A DNA stretch of 64,000 nucleotides, taken from assembly GCF_019399895.1 (NCBI RefSeq), contig NC_091883.1, forward strand, positions 2,150,377-2,214,376, read 5' to 3'. The notes under the pieces were generated by a model. It was given only the letters and a program-made list of their open reading frames with translations. It was not told the DNA's origin and did no database searches. Positions within the stretch are counted from its first letter, which is position 1; the number at the start of each line of letters is the position of its first letter. Below, piece after piece: positions 12,854 to 26,207 of this stretch. The DNA is from Cardiocondyla obscurior. Lineage: Eukaryota; Arthropoda; Insecta; Hymenoptera; Formicidae. The position numbers and the translations under genes were made by a program.

Positions 12854-15800
12854 TGGAAGGTGCACACGCACGGGCGGAGGTGATCGCACGTGACACGCAG
12901 GCTAATGCCGGTTATGCGCCGCACACCAGGCGACTCCGCGTGTGCGAGAACATCTGTACCAAGAATCGAGCTCGGATGGGATCTAATAGTTGGAACTCGT
13001 TAACGAAATTGTTTGCGCTTTCGTGATTTCGTTACTAAACAAGCCGGGGGCCCCTCGTTCCATAACTGCGACATTCAATCTTTCCCACGACCGCCGACAT
13101 AAACGCGATAAGCGTACCCCTAATTTTTGATTCCGCGATCGCGCGGTAGAAGCGATTTGGAAATACATCGAATCCACGCGACGTTTAATTCGTACATTTA
13201 GAATCGCTTGGCGGCACATCTCCCGCGCGGCTCGCATTTATTTTTCCGTAATTACGCTTAAATTAAAAATCAATTTGAATTACACTATTGATTTCTACGA
13301 TTTATTTGCGTTTGATATTCGTTGTTCTGTCGAGCGCGCGCGGCGGGGAAGCCGACGAAAAATTTTCTGAGGCTTAAACGGGTGCGTATGTTTTTTATTT
13401 TTTTTTTTTATGGGATTAATTTTGCTTGGGCACGGCCTATAGTGAATTAATTAAAAATGATTTCGTATCGATGATCCTCTTTGTAGACAATGCAAATGTG
13501 ATATCAATTTATTTGCCGAAGTGCTACTTCCACTCAATTTTCTGTCGCGAACATTACCGTCGCGTCGCGCTTCCCGTGAAAATATATTTTTGACGCGCAG
13601 TTTTTCACGCCGGCACGGCCGTAAGCGGATGATCAGGCTTTTATGGAGTATCGGTCGCCAGTAGCGTGCTTTGTGATGAACCGTCGACAGGCATGACTTT
13701 CCAGTGCAACGATGCATCGATTTTTGCTGGTTACATGGCACCGAATTGAAACACCGTAGTTCCAAACACACAATCGCGCTGATGATATCGCGCTGCGTCG
13801 AAATTTGTAGAGCCGGAGTTGATTTTATTCGCGCTAAGATGTAAATGTCTCTCTTTCTCTCTCTCTGTTTGCTTCGATTTTATTTCATTTTTTATCTCTT
13901 CTTTTTATGCAAATCATTACAATGAACGTTTCGTTTTAATTAACGGTGTAAGGTAATTTTTCAGTTTTTAAGCTCTAATCCTTTAAGAATCTTATTCCTA
14001 AGAGACGTTCTAAAATGAAGTACCTAAATATTATCGAAATTGGATGAAATACGAGAAAGTGTTCGACCGCATTAATTAGCAGGAGGATCGTGAGAAGGCA
14101 ATGCCGTTACTCTCAGTTGCCAATAAAGATAGGTCGAGGCTCCGTGTTCCGGGAGCGATGAGCGCGCTTGCATGAAACGGGCCGGAGGTTTAGGTCTGGT
14201 AAGCCGGTGCATTTCTTCGGGGGAGAGGATCGCTTTGCACGTACGTACCGTGACCAGTTACGCGGGACACGACCGATGACACAGAGCGGTCGCAGCAGTC
14301 ACTCCATCGCGCATGCATGAGACGTGATATGAATTGCAAATATCTAAATGCCGCGCTGGTAGGGTTTTGTGTGTAATATCGGTGCGGTCTCTCTTGCCAA
14401 GTAGCTTGTCAGACCGACCGCGGAGACTGTATGCTTTATTTCTCTAAAATTTCGCTGTGAAATTTCGTCACACAGGTTATTTCCGTTGTCGGCGCACGTG
14501 ACAATTTATATTACTGTCACGAAGGAATCATTTAATATGATAAAGACAATTTTACGATGAAATTCTCTTGGTAAATCGCCGCGGAGGAATGAAATAATAA
14601 TCGGCGTAATTAGTCACGGTTCCGCGTAAACAAGAGATAGGGCTCAATTTACGGGCGAATAATCAAAATGCTATATAATTATTAAATATTGCGGTGTAAA
14701 CGTTATTCGTAATATATGCACGGCCGTAAGTAATACAAGACTTATTTATAACAGCTCCCGTTTCCTCGTGTTTCGAAACGCATTTGAAAACCCGTTGATG
14801 TAATGCCCTCCGCAAATTAACTTTATAAGCAATTCAATTAAAGTTTCAAATTTACGAAGAATTATTTTGGAATATCCGCTTTGCTCTCGTCTCTGTTTCT
14901 CGGCGCTAGCTCAGATGACCGTATTAGACATCCATTTCGTAGAACGCGGTTACTCGTCTCGTGAATGAGTAAACTGAGCCCACGAGTCTCTTCCGCTTAC
15001 ACTTTGTCGACTTGCGGTTTCCAACTGTTTGATCCGCTCAAAGAACCCGAAGAGTCAAAAAATTTAGGTCAAGCGACAGCGAAGTGTATCTAGATCTTCC
15101 GTCGGATTAACCTGCGGCTAAAGAATTCAGTACCACTCTTTCGTTTTAAATAATTATAACGGCGTCACAATGTAAGTTAAAATTTTACGCGAGGAAAGCA
15201 ATTCTTAAATTTTTATTGATAAAAAGTCAATCGCTCGTAATAATTTTGTAAAAGTTGGACAATTTCTGGAAACTGTAAGGGAAGTTCGAAATTTCAGCGA
15301 GAAAATTTCAGCATTTTTTATATATATTTTTCTTTTTTTTACGTGTGACATTTTTCCGCACGTCCACTCGGGTTCTTTCACCTGGTTTTTCAAAACGCGT
15401 CTTCGCAGCGGCAAATTCTATATTCCCTGCTCCATCGAGATGTTTGACAAATGCGCAACGCGTCACGGATCGCGTCGGGGATTTATAATTTAAGTAATTT
15501 GCGCGGGGAGGTAATTTACTCCGGATCGAGAAATTAAGTCCGTTTGCTCGGTAAACTGCCGTTCCGCGAGAAGCGAATTTCGCGTGCAATTTATTCGAGC
15601 ATGTCGAAATCGACTCCGTTCGTGGCCTTCGGAGCTACAATGAAGTCCGAATTTTCCAGCGAGATTTCAGCGGGATATTTTTGTGCGCGATATCGACACG
15701 AGCTGGAACATTCTCTCTCTAAGTACTACTGCAAACCGTTCTCGAAGGTACGAAAATAAACGTCGGTAAAATTTTCCATGGATATCTCCAAGGTGTGTAA

Positions 15801-18800
15801 GAAAAATTATATAAAAAAAAAAAGTGCACTAACCGTAATATAATTAATTCATTAAAGCAAAAGAGAGTGTGAACTATCATAGCTACAATTTTCAAACATT
15901 TTATTTTACTTTCTTTTTTTTTTCTTTTTTATGCAAATGAATCAATTTACCTCCGCCGCTGTTATCCATTTCTCTTTCAATTTTGCGTTTTTAGTTATTA
16001 CAAAATTTTGCCGTTTGAAGATTTTTTTGAAAAACTGCAAGCGGGACGCGAGCAGCGCGTTTCCTCGCACCGACTCACTTCTCCGCGCAAGTAGAGACCG
16101 TGCCCGAGCTACCCGCGACGTTTCGCCGGCCCGTTTCGTTTCCTTCCTGCGTCTCCCGGTTTTATTCCCCGCGCCCATTTCGGGATCCATTCCCGCGGAG
16201 TTTTACTGGCGGCCACGACTCGAAAAAATCTCGGCCGGGCACGAACTGTCCGCCGGGAGAGCTCGGACTCTTCCCGCGGGGCGTCAAAACGAAGAATTTA
16301 TTACGGTCACTGGATGTCCGGCCGAGGAGAATCCACTCGGGCGCGTATCATCACGCCGGGCGTGTTGCGCGATCCTTTCGCGGTCGACGCGAAATTTTTG
16401 CATGCCCGCCGGCGGAATCGCGACGCGCCGCGCGTGAATCTCCTCCGGTGACACGCGTGGAATTACATCGCCATTGTTCGCGCGAGGAAGCGGAAAATCG
16501 CGCCGCCGCGTTGACGACGTATCAAGCGTCGTCATTACGCTACGCTCCGAAACGAAGAGGCATTTCCCACCTCGATGCCGCCGCGACATTTTTGTACCGT
16601 CGAGTATCACGCGTACCGAGAAACCTCGACACGGTGCTGGCCGTGAAACATATCGCGCTATCGCCGCAGGAGTCTAAATGAGAACAATATGAATAGTCGG
16701 ACATCGGCTTCGCCATCGCGATTAAAAAAACTCAACCGCCGACGAAAAAAGAAAAAAACAAAAAATAAGAATTATTCGGACGAAGAAAAGAATTAAACTT
16801 TTAAATTTGATTCTAATTATTAATTTCTAGAGTTTCAGAATTTGCGATTAAGTTCACTCATGCAAAAATAAAGATGGGACCTGTAACTTTCTTTCGCACG
16901 TACGTTCCATTGAAACAAATTCAATCTCTGTCAGGCTTCGCGATTAAAATTTAACGTGACGTCTCGATCTCGATTTGATGCCCGAAACGGTCCAATATCT
17001 ACTCATAAATCTTTCTATTTTTTTTTTTTTATCTTTTTCCCCTTTTATTTATTTATTTATTTCTTTTTTCTTTTTAGAGAAATAAAACTTTCCTGCAAAC
17101 TCACGTAGACGGACGCAAATACCTCTGCAACAGTCGCGTTTAATTCATTGTTTTGTCTTCTCGGATAGAAGACATTTTAATTATCGGCAAGGCCTCGCTA
17201 CTTTACGTAAGGCGACTAAGAAAGATTATGTTTTTGATGCTTATCTTCACACCTTCGTGTCGTATCGCGCGCAGTTGGAACTTTCCGATACGTTGCTGCA
17301 CGTTCCCGTTACGAGACGCAGAAAAGTAAGCGCAAATAATGACGTTAATTAACTGGCGAGTTACATAATCTGCAATTACGAGCCACGGGGACATCTTTAA
17401 GGTGGTAAATAATAGTCGGCGGAGTATCGATCGTGAGTTTACGAGAGTTAACGCGTCCGACTGACATAATTATCGTGAGCACGCTTGATGAAGATGTCCG
17501 AGGAGAATTGCAATTAGGAGAGGTCACTGCGCGGAGCTTATTGTTTCAGTATCGCATTTTCACGAACGTTTCACGCATCGATCGACCGAGTACTTTCCGT
17601 ATTCTCCGATTTTTACATCGGCGGGATTCGAGATCGCGGTTAGGTATATCAATTCTAGCCGATTGTTTCCTTGAAGCGGTAAAAAAAAATTTAATGATCT
17701 TAACAGATGCAATCGTGATATTCTGAGCCGTGACATTCTTGAGAAACGTATCGCGGGGTAATGACGCGTGGCAATGAAGGTTGATGTGTGCAAAAAGCAA
17801 GGTTATGCTAGTAACTGAATAAACCGGTTTGAGTGTAACAATGAACATGATGAGTTGCATTAATAAAATTGATCACTAACGTGACAACGTTAACAGTTAA
17901 TAGTACTTTAATTTTATTTTTTTTTTCTTTAATTCGGTAGCGTCGAAAAATCGAAGAAGTAGTAAAAGCAACATATAAAGCTGGTTTATTTGTCACGGGC
18001 TAGATTACGCGAAGCATATTTATATAACGTTTTGTCGACGATGTTGCGAGAAACGTAATTTCAGCACGGAGCTGTGTTCTCGCACGTGGCGTTTTCGTTT
18101 TTGCGGCGTCGCATTTACTACATATGCATGGCGGCACGAAAGATGTAATTAGGTCGTGACGTTTATAATTCGATTTAACATGACCCGCGCAATCCGCTTT
18201 GGAATTGCTCGTTTACGTTTTACTTTACGGAAGACTCGTGGCTATTTGTTAAACATGCACATTTCTACCGATAAACATTTTGACAAACTAACCGTGTATG
18301 CGCTCGTAAATTTAATTTAATTTCCCTTTTTTCTTTTTTTTTTATTATTCAAAAAAATTGTTTTTAATGTACGAAGGTGTGAAACACAGAAAAAACAAAA
18401 AGCAAAAGAATCGCATATTAATTTAAAAATTGCGATACACCAAATTCTCTTTGGAAAAAAAAAAGAGTTTCTGGTTTGCATTAAAAAAATTGAATATGCA
18501 ACTAGTTCGCGACAAATCCTGATTTTCAATAATCTTTCGCTCAGCGTTAGCATTGATTCTTTCATCAATTCATTGATTATTATTTCGGCAGGTAGCCGAA
18601 TCGATTTGAAATTTTAAACGCGCCTAAATAATATTTTTTTTTTTTAACTATTACAGTTGCGAAACAGACATTTAAATTGCTCGTACATTGCAAATATGCG
18701 ATAAAACGCTAAAAACGGAGTGCACATGTACAAAGGAAGTTTGTATCGCTAAACTTTTCCAATTAACGCGAGTAACGCGATACAAAATTCGATACCTGAC

Positions 18801-19515
18801 ATTTGAATCAATAATTTTATATTTTAATTTATCCGATATATCTGGCCGGCGCAATTATTCGACATTTATCTCTGTATTTGTGAATTTGGCTCTCGTATTG
18901 ATGCCCGCCGGATTATATACCGAATAATCGATAATTCTCCCGCTTATTGGTAAATCTGCGTTATCTCCCGTTTATTTTCGGGAGCTTTTAAAAACAACAT
19001 CGCCCGTCGGTATTTTTTGCGTAAATTGCGTTCGGGGCGAGGACGGGGAGGGGAACGAAGTGGACGCGCCACGCGCGGCGGTCCACGGCGATTAGATTAG
19101 CCGTAAAATCGGATATCGCGGGAAAGACAGATCTACGATGTTGCTAGACCGGGTTGGAAATATATCGCGTGGCTGAAGGTGGAACGAATGCACGTCGGCG
19201 CGTATCACACGACGACTTTATGATCATAGAAATAAATGATCGGGTCGCGGTCCGCCGCGCTCGAGCGTATCTGGAACGGATTATGTCTCGCCGTGTCCGC
19301 GCGAAAACGTATCGCATGCAATCCGTCACGAGCGACGATGATATCCGCTTATCGTTTTCGATCGTTACGTTTACACGTTACTTCCTGTAGATCAGTTTGC
19401 GAGCGTGCGGTCGCGCCGCGTCACTAGCCGTCACTTTTTGTCCCCAACGTGGCTATTATTTACTTTGCGTCATTAGTTCTATATCTGGACGAGTATCTTA
19501 TTTTTTTTTATTTAC

Positions 19516-19550
19516 CTTTTTATTTATTTATTTATTTATTTATTTTTTTA
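19516..19550. repeat. (TTTA)n tetranucleotide microsatellite
   Basis: Several successive TTTA/ATTT units followed by a T run. A similar shorter array is at about 17043-17063. Confidence 0.75.
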
Positions 19551-20640
19551 ATTAAAGTTAAATTATGTTTATTGCTATCTGCTGATGAGTTGGAAGGTAT
19601 AGCGCGTTGTCGATATATGTTATTGTCTCAGAGTTATAAAAGGAGACTGATATTTTCAGTAAATTACCGCAGCTTCGATCGTTAGATACTCGAAGCTGGG
19701 AGAACACGAGCTGCGAAGAAACGTGAAACGCCGCCGCCGTGCCGATAAATAACACACGATAAATAAGCCGAGCCAGCGTGCAATGTGCGAGCATAAACTA
19801 TCAACGTGTGAAGGGTGTTTACCGTTAAAAGGGGGCGTTTGCGGCATGCGGCATGGAGGTGCCTTATCGCGACTATATGGGTGGATTGCGCGGCCCGGTA
19901 TATTATCACTTCAGCTGTATCATTCGGTACCATTATGCAGATACGCACTCTACCGCTCGATGCTATTTCCTTTTTTTTTTCCTTTTTTTTTCTTTTCTTT
20001 TCGTCTCTCGTATTATTTTTCGAATGTCGAAAAAAATTATCATATTTTAAAAGAAAAATAAAATAAAAAAGTAGGAATATTGAAATATATTCCTCCCTGA
20101 AACTTTGTAACATTTGATATGCAGTGCGTATCTACTTTCCGTCAAAAAAAAAAAGAAAAAGGAAATGTTTCATCGGTCTCTAAGGAAGTCATTTTATAAC
20201 CATAACGAACTTTGATCTACGAGAACCAAAGGCACTATTCTTACTAGCGTCAGGAGACTGAAAGAAAAGTTTTCTCGGCAGCTGCGATTATTTACTTCGT
20301 CTAAGTACAACGTGGATTCGAACACGATTATTTAGCGCGCACCGAAACAGAGACCGGCCGATTCGCCATTTCTAGATATTAAATTGCCATAATTTTTTTC
20401 TGATATTACCGCCGGCGCGGTTTCATTACGTGCCGCGGCATTTGTCAAAACTATTCTCGCTGTAATTGCGGAGTGCGTTGCAAATATTTTCAAAGTGCAT
20501 TAAAGGATTAAAACTGTTAAATATCCCACTTAGCAATTAAAATAATACTTAGACATATTGTCTACAAGGAAGCGTATTTTAACGTGCTTAATTTGTTAAG
20601 AATCTTAATGCATCTGCAAATTTTAATTAAAGGATACTAT

Positions 20641-23600
20641 TATTTAGTATCAAGTGGAGCGCTAAAATAATTTCCTCTCTACCAAACTTCCAGCCAGTGC
20701 AGTTCTGACTGTGCGGTATCATCTTCGCGTTTACCTAGCTTTTGCAATACGTATCCTTCTTTTATTTTATCATAAGTATACGCTTTATTATCGCTAATCT
20801 CGGAGCAATTTTTATCCACCTCGAAGAGAGAAGGCTCGCTCTCCGGGAGCTGAATACCTGGCATTTGCATTTTCGACCGGCATGACGGACGGTCGAAGAT
20901 AAACGCGGACGCGCACGAGATTAGAAGAGCTGGCGGAAAAGGAATGGTTCAAGTAGGGTGCGCGCGCGAAGGGACGGGGGAGGGATGGAAAACGGCGGAG
21001 TGGATTGCTATAAAGTTAGCTGGTTAACTCGACGAAACAACGGTACCAAGTTAGAGCGCGCGAGAAGTTGGCGTCAGTTGGCACCAACGTGGCGCAGCCG
21101 TAGGAGTCGCCGGGGTTGAAAGAGGGAAGTGGGCGGCGAGAGCCCCGGCACCCCTAACTATTTCATTGTTTCATAATTGAAGCATTTGCGGTTTCACCGT
21201 TATGCATATATCCATTAAAGGGGCCGGAGCACGAAAACGCAGCGTCGTCGTCTGCGAAACTCGCCTCGTTATGGCGGGCGTAGCCGTGGAACGTCTTTTC
21301 AGAAACGATCGTTGAACCGGCGTTTCTACCGTGCGCGCGTATCGCCTGTTCCTCGATAATTAGATCGCCGAATATCGTATTGCGTGTCTACGCGATTAAA
21401 TTACGTGATAAAGAGAATGCTAAGCCGATGCGTTCCCAATTAACCGACGTGATTTTGAGAGGCAAAATAATCGATCGTAATTAGAAAATATATTTAAAAT
21501 AAGAAAAGAAGGAAAGAGTTATTATTTCTTCTAATTATTATTTCTAAAGCTAACATCGGTAATATGTGCTTAGATTTATCGATTGGATTTGCGATTGGAT
21601 TATATTAATAGAAATTATTACTTTTCGTTAATATAATTTGCGCGGCCAATAAATTAGGGTAGTAATTATTTAGTAATTTTTCTGTATTTTTTTCTTTTTT
21701 TATTTTTTAAATAAATTAATGTAATGATGGAAAAAGAAGGGCGACGCGCGGAACTATTTGTGGCTCGTCCGTAAAATTGAACGGCAATTAAATGAAGCGG
21801 AACGACGAATTGGCTTCAGGCACGAGTGTTCAATTTATGTAAATCAGATTAATGTCATCAGCCGTCTGTCCAATTCCTATTATCGTACTTTCTATTTTTG
21901 CTAGACATCTATATATACGCGCATTTATTTTTATATAGCTTAATAATGTCGCAGACATTCAGAAATGCCTGGAAAATTAATCTAATAATGTCGCATATTC
22001 TTGAAAATAATTGCAATTGTACTTTATTATAATTATCTATAAGCGATCGCTTAAAACAGACTAACGTTGCTTAATGTTAACGATTAATAAAAATAACCAG
22101 AGATTAGAAAATTTTTTTTAACGCGTAGCAAGAGAACGTTTATCAGGAATAAATCCAGATTTAGCAAAACCACTTTGAAATACTTATCGCCGTGCAAATA
22201 AATGCGATTAAATCCCGTGTGCTCTAAAGAATCACAATTATCTTCGAAACGAATAAAGTCGACGAGACAGTTAATATTATTTAAATCTTTCCTGCAATTT
22301 TCACATTTATTAACAGACGGCTCGTTGTATTCATTAAATTTTCCATTGCAATTGATTGACCGTGCAACACACACTTAAACGCAGAAATTCAGTAGAGCGG
22401 CACGCATAGCACGAGCGGGATCGAGTTTCGAGTTAATGTTGATTAACTTATAGCCCCTCGTCGTCATTATAGCGCGCTACCATGCTATTCGCGCCTCGTT
22501 TCGAGTCTTTGACAGCGGTTTAATTGCGCTCATCGAACTCGTCGAGCGATAAACATTTTTTTAACCCATCCTCCCCCCCCCCCTCCCCCCACCGTCGCTT
22601 TGTGCTTTTGCCGAGTTTTCACAAGCACTCATGCACGCCTCTCTGTTTGCACGATCGATGCGCAAAGGTCTACAATCGTGACCCTATCGTGAAAAATAAA
22701 ACATTGCGAAGTTTCGTAAAATGGAGATGTTGTTTTTGCGTGAAATATACGAGGCTAACGTAAAATGCGTATATACACGTTTGCCTGAAAAAAAGTCACC
22801 GCCCGTAATTCCCGTAATTTATATTAAAGAATTAAAATCAAAATCGCTTTCTTAAAAACTGACGTATAAAGTAAAAGATACGACGATGTTATACGTGGGT
22901 GCTATCGATACTTCGCCGTCGGATTCGATATTATTTATGCCCGTAACAATTTATCGCCCGAAAAAAACTTGCAATATTTTTGTTACCCTCCCGAAAGAGA
23001 TACGAAAATATATCAAATAAATTGCCAATGTTTATGCGCCGGGTGCACTTAACTGTAATATTAAAACACCCGCGGAATTAAAAATATTTTAGTAATTCGG
23101 CTTACTTATTTAAAAGTTCGGGAAAAGAAAAAAAAAATACGCTTTGACGCGTCTCCGTGCGCCAGTAATCGAAGCTTTTCGAGAACCCGACGGGATGTAC
23201 AATTGGGAAACGAGAGCGCGAACAAACGCGAACGCGGCACGCGCGGGCGGCGGACGGGCTTCGAGACAATTAATCGACGTATCCAGCTGCAAGAAAGGCA
23301 GCCGCGTCGCTGTTAACGTATATAATCCCCGAACTATCTTCAATGGCGTACGAAGCCAACGATGCGGCATGCGAGCGTGGATGCGACGCATTAGTGAATT
23401 AGCGTTTCCTGCCGCTGCAATCACGGTAATGCGGCCGCGCGACGCGCGCGTGGCCACGCTCTTCGGCCGCGGATAAAGTGACGCTTGTAGCGTGCACGCG
23501 ACGTGCGAGCGCGGCCGAGACGATTAACAATTAACAAGTCCGGTGCCGCGCAAACTGCCCTCCCGTCCCTCCCCCTTGCCTACGCGTTTGCGGGCTCGCT

Positions 23601-24589
23601 TTCACGGATCGTCCGATCTGCGAACTTGCGCGCATTTTCGGTGCGGTAGAGAGAAAGCATCGATCGTTTCCTATGAATACATTACACGCCGACGGAAAAA
23701 TTTATATACTTTTCGTCGTGATTATATAATTCTGTAATGTATCTGACGAATTATTTGACCTAACGCCGCGCTCACCGCAGTGGTTCGAGAGCCAACTGGG
23801 TTTATTAATATTTATGGAAATTATGTAACGTAATAATTTACAGAAAGGATTATATTATTTATTTAATGTTAGAAATATTACAGTTGCAGTTGCTACGGTT
23901 TTCTCTCGGTGCGCGATTATTAATAAGCGTGTTTTTATGAATTACGTATAGGCTACCTATACCGGGCGAGTTTGATGCTAAAAAGACCGATATATTTTTT
24001 TTTTATTCAACAAATAATCTCTCCTTTATTGAATGAGTACGTAAAAATCATCGCTGCATACAATTTTTTTTTTCTTTTTTTATCTCCGATTAAATTCTCA
24101 ATCACGTTCGATTCGATATTTATTTATAAAAATGTTTCCGCTCGTGTTTATTTCAGTTTTATTAATTTATTGTATTTTTATAAATCGATTCGTGTGGCCT
24201 TTCGTTAATAAATGTTTCAGCGCTTTGTGTCGGGCGCGGCATCTTTCCCCGCGATAAATTACATGCCTTTTTTCGCCGCATGTAATTCGATTTCCATTTG
24301 ATTTTAATTTACAATCGGGACAAGCACGGTGCATCGTGCGCGCTTCGCTCGGCGTAATGATAAAAGTTTTTTTTTAATTCTTATTTAAATACGAAATGTA
24401 GAGATTTTTATTATGTTTGATTGTTGCTGCACTTAGGCGATTTTAATTTCTTGTCACGCTTGACTCATCCTTATGCCGCGAGAACAAATGTCGGCCTAAT
24501 TTTAATTATATCGCAATTTATAATTATTATTTTTTCACGTGTCGTATGTTTTCCCCAAAAGTATATGCGCAGAAAAAAAAAAACATGCG
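20641..24589. other. Gene-free stretch with two coding-like small minus-strand frames
   Basis: Minus-strand frames 20870-20679 (63 residues from an ATG) and 22374-22084 (96 residues) have balanced composition, unlike most chance frames here, but no recognised family or convincing splice partners. TATAAAG at about 21010 precedes a CpG-rich zone (21.0-21.4 kb) that could be a promoter. A C-rich tract lies at 22567-22591. Nothing else is supported. Confidence 0.35.
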
Positions 24590-24595
24590 ACTCAC

Positions 24596-24643
24596 CGTTT
24601 CGATGCGCAGCGGCGGAGTTACGGCAAGGCAATTACGATGATA
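24596..24643 (-). other. Putative 48-nt exon, copy A exon 2
   Basis: The acceptor CTTTTTCTGTTACAG is strong; the exon begins TATCATCGTAATTG and ends ATCGAAACG before GTGAGT (complement of 24590-24595). It is the diverged counterpart of 25565-25525. No next exon was found further left; candidate acceptors there have poor pyrimidine tracts. Confidence 0.45.
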
Positions 24644-24926
24644 CTGTAACAGAAAAAGAAAAAATATTAATTGTAGAGAGGTATACGAAGAATTCCATTA
24701 TTAAAAAAAAAAATTTTTTAATACTTTTTTAACTTGTTTTTCAATTGAACAATAAAATTAAAAAAAATAAAGTTATTTGTTGGTAAAATAAAATTTCTAA
24801 TAAATTAGAATTTTTCTAAACATGTTAAATTAATTTTCTATTCTAATTTTTATTGAATGAGAAGGAAAGATATTTAGATGAATATAAAGAACTGTTATTT
24901 AAAAGTAAATAAAAAATTATACTCAC

Positions 24927-24980
24927 CGAAACGTTGCTCCGCCGAAGCGTGATGCCTTTTCCCAGGCCTGCTCCTCCTCT
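24927..24980 (-). other. Core of putative exon, copy A exon 1
   Basis: This 54-nt core ends AACGTTTCG before GTGAGT (complement of 24921-24926) and aligns to the 3' part of exon 25821-25737. Its upstream edge is undefined: a weak acceptor GTGTTCAG would start the exon at 25076, or it may be a first exon. The frame through it reads RGGAGLGKGITLRRSNVS and stays open into exon 24643-24596. Confidence 0.42.
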
Positions 24981-25307
24981 CGGATGGGACGTGTCGAGTC
25001 GTCCTTCCGCGCACAAGACACACGCGAAAATCGCGCCCGTGAATTTACAACCCGCGAGAAACAATCACTTAATACGCTGAACACTCTGTCGCGCGTAATA
25101 GTACGGCACTCGCGTTTACAAAAATCGAAAGTAAAATTTTGCCGCGCGATTACTTTGCGAAACTCCCGAAAACGCCGACGAACCGGCTACGGTTCGTATG
25201 TTGTCATTTCGGCGATACGTTAAATTCTCCTTCGGATTTTATCGAAGCGAAACGAGAGCTTTGCTTCGATAATATCCTCGAAGTGGTGAGCTGAAATAAT
25301 ATCAAGT

Positions 25308-25335
25308 TAAATTACATACAGTCGTATGTAATTTA
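25308..25335. repeat. Perfect inverted repeat (12-bp stem, 4-nt loop)
   Basis: TAAATTACATAC at 25308-25319 is the exact reverse complement of 25324-25335, with AGTC as the loop. It lies between the two duplicated exon pairs. A shorter inverted repeat (TCGAAGC...GCTTCGA) lies just left, at about 25242-25269. Whether these fold in RNA or mark an old insertion edge is unknown. Confidence 0.6.
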
Positions 25336-25524
25336 TATTGATACTGTTAAAAAATGAAAATTATTTACACATATTATATCTAAATTGAACGAATTTGTTT
25401 TAATTTATATTTTATTCCGACCTATGTGCGTTCGTATTATTTTATTTTATTATTTTTTTTTGCGGACAATATAATTTTTCCCTCCCAAAATCTTAAATCT
25501 AAAAGAAAAAAAGCTTCGACTCAC

Positions 25525-25565
25525 ATATCGATGTGAAGCAGCGAAGATCTGCTAATACGATGAAT
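25525..25565 (-). other. Putative 41-nt microexon, copy B exon 2
   Basis: The acceptor is ATATGTTACAG, the exon begins ATTCATCGTA and ends ATCGATAT before GTGAGT (complement of 25519-25524). It resembles exon 24643-24596: both start with TCATCGTA after 2-3 bases, end in a CATCGA core and share the TGTTACAG acceptor and GTGAGT donor. The 7-nt length difference is not a multiple of three. Confidence 0.42.
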
Positions 25566-25736
25566 CTGTAACATATAAATAAAATTTTGTTATTGTAGAG
25601 ATGCTGAAAAAAGACTTTAGAAAAAATATTTAAAAGTCTTTAATTAAATTTTCAATAAAATAAATAAAAGTAAAATTATTTATTAACAAAATAACACAGC
25701 TAGTAATTCTGTGTGATAAAAAAAAGTGATTCTCAC

Positions 25737-25821
25737 CCTTGAGTTGCTTCGCTGATGCAAGATGCCTCTCCTAGGCCTCCTCCTCCTCTCAGACTCTCCA
25801 GGATGGTAAACTGGGTGAATT
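25737..25821 (-). other. Putative 85-nt exon, copy B exon 1
   Basis: The acceptor reads TTTTTTATGTTTCAG and the exon begins AATTCACCC; it ends CTCAAGG before GTGAGA (complement of 25731-25736). Its 3' part, 25789-25737, aligns to the minus-strand segment 24980-24927 with about 40 of 53 positions identical and a single-base gap. Two of three frames are open, one rich in Gly (LRGGGGLGEASC). Splicing from the leader exon puts a stop at or shortly after the junction in all three frames. Confidence 0.45.
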
Positions 25822-26207
25822 CTGAAACATAAAAAATTTTACTTTGTTAGTAAAAAATTAATTATTAATATACAATAAAATTATAAAAATAGAAAGAATA
25901 TCTATACATGCATTAATAATACTATATATTACTTTTCGGCAGGTAGAAAGTCTCATTTGCCACATAGGCTACCTAGTAGGGCCATCGTATACGAAGCAGT
26001 CGGAAAAAACCATACGCGCGAGTCCCGTGTGTCGCCGATATTGTCGTAAGTCGCGCGGCGGTCAACGCACCTAGCGCAGCAGCGAGCGTACTAGCTATGG
26101 AGAGTAGGAAAGACGTAATCGTCGCGCGCTGCCCTTGAGGCCCGACCGCACCATCGACTGCTGCTCGTCGAACGCAACGAAAATTCGTATATGGGAAAAT
26201 CACTTAC

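Larger units (their letters stand above)
9561..20640. other. Gene-free stretch, AT-rich with CpG-rich islands
   Basis: AT-rich DNA alternates with CpG-rich patches at 10.9-11.3, 11.8-12.2, 16.0-16.7 and 19.0-19.4 kb. The 16.0-16.7 kb patch is open on both strands (up to 193 codons) but its longest frames do not start at a good ATG and carry no recognisable domain. Microsatellites are listed separately. No RNA gene was recognised. Confidence 0.45.

Noticed and set aside
16100..16681. 193-codon + frame in a CpG-rich patch
   Set aside because: Frames are open on both strands at once, as expected from few stop codons in CpG-rich DNA; no motif or splice signals.
22084..22374. 96-residue minus frame with several Cys
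   Set aside because: AT-rich composition explains its Asn/Leu/Phe content; no ordered metal-binding spacing and no splice partners seen.
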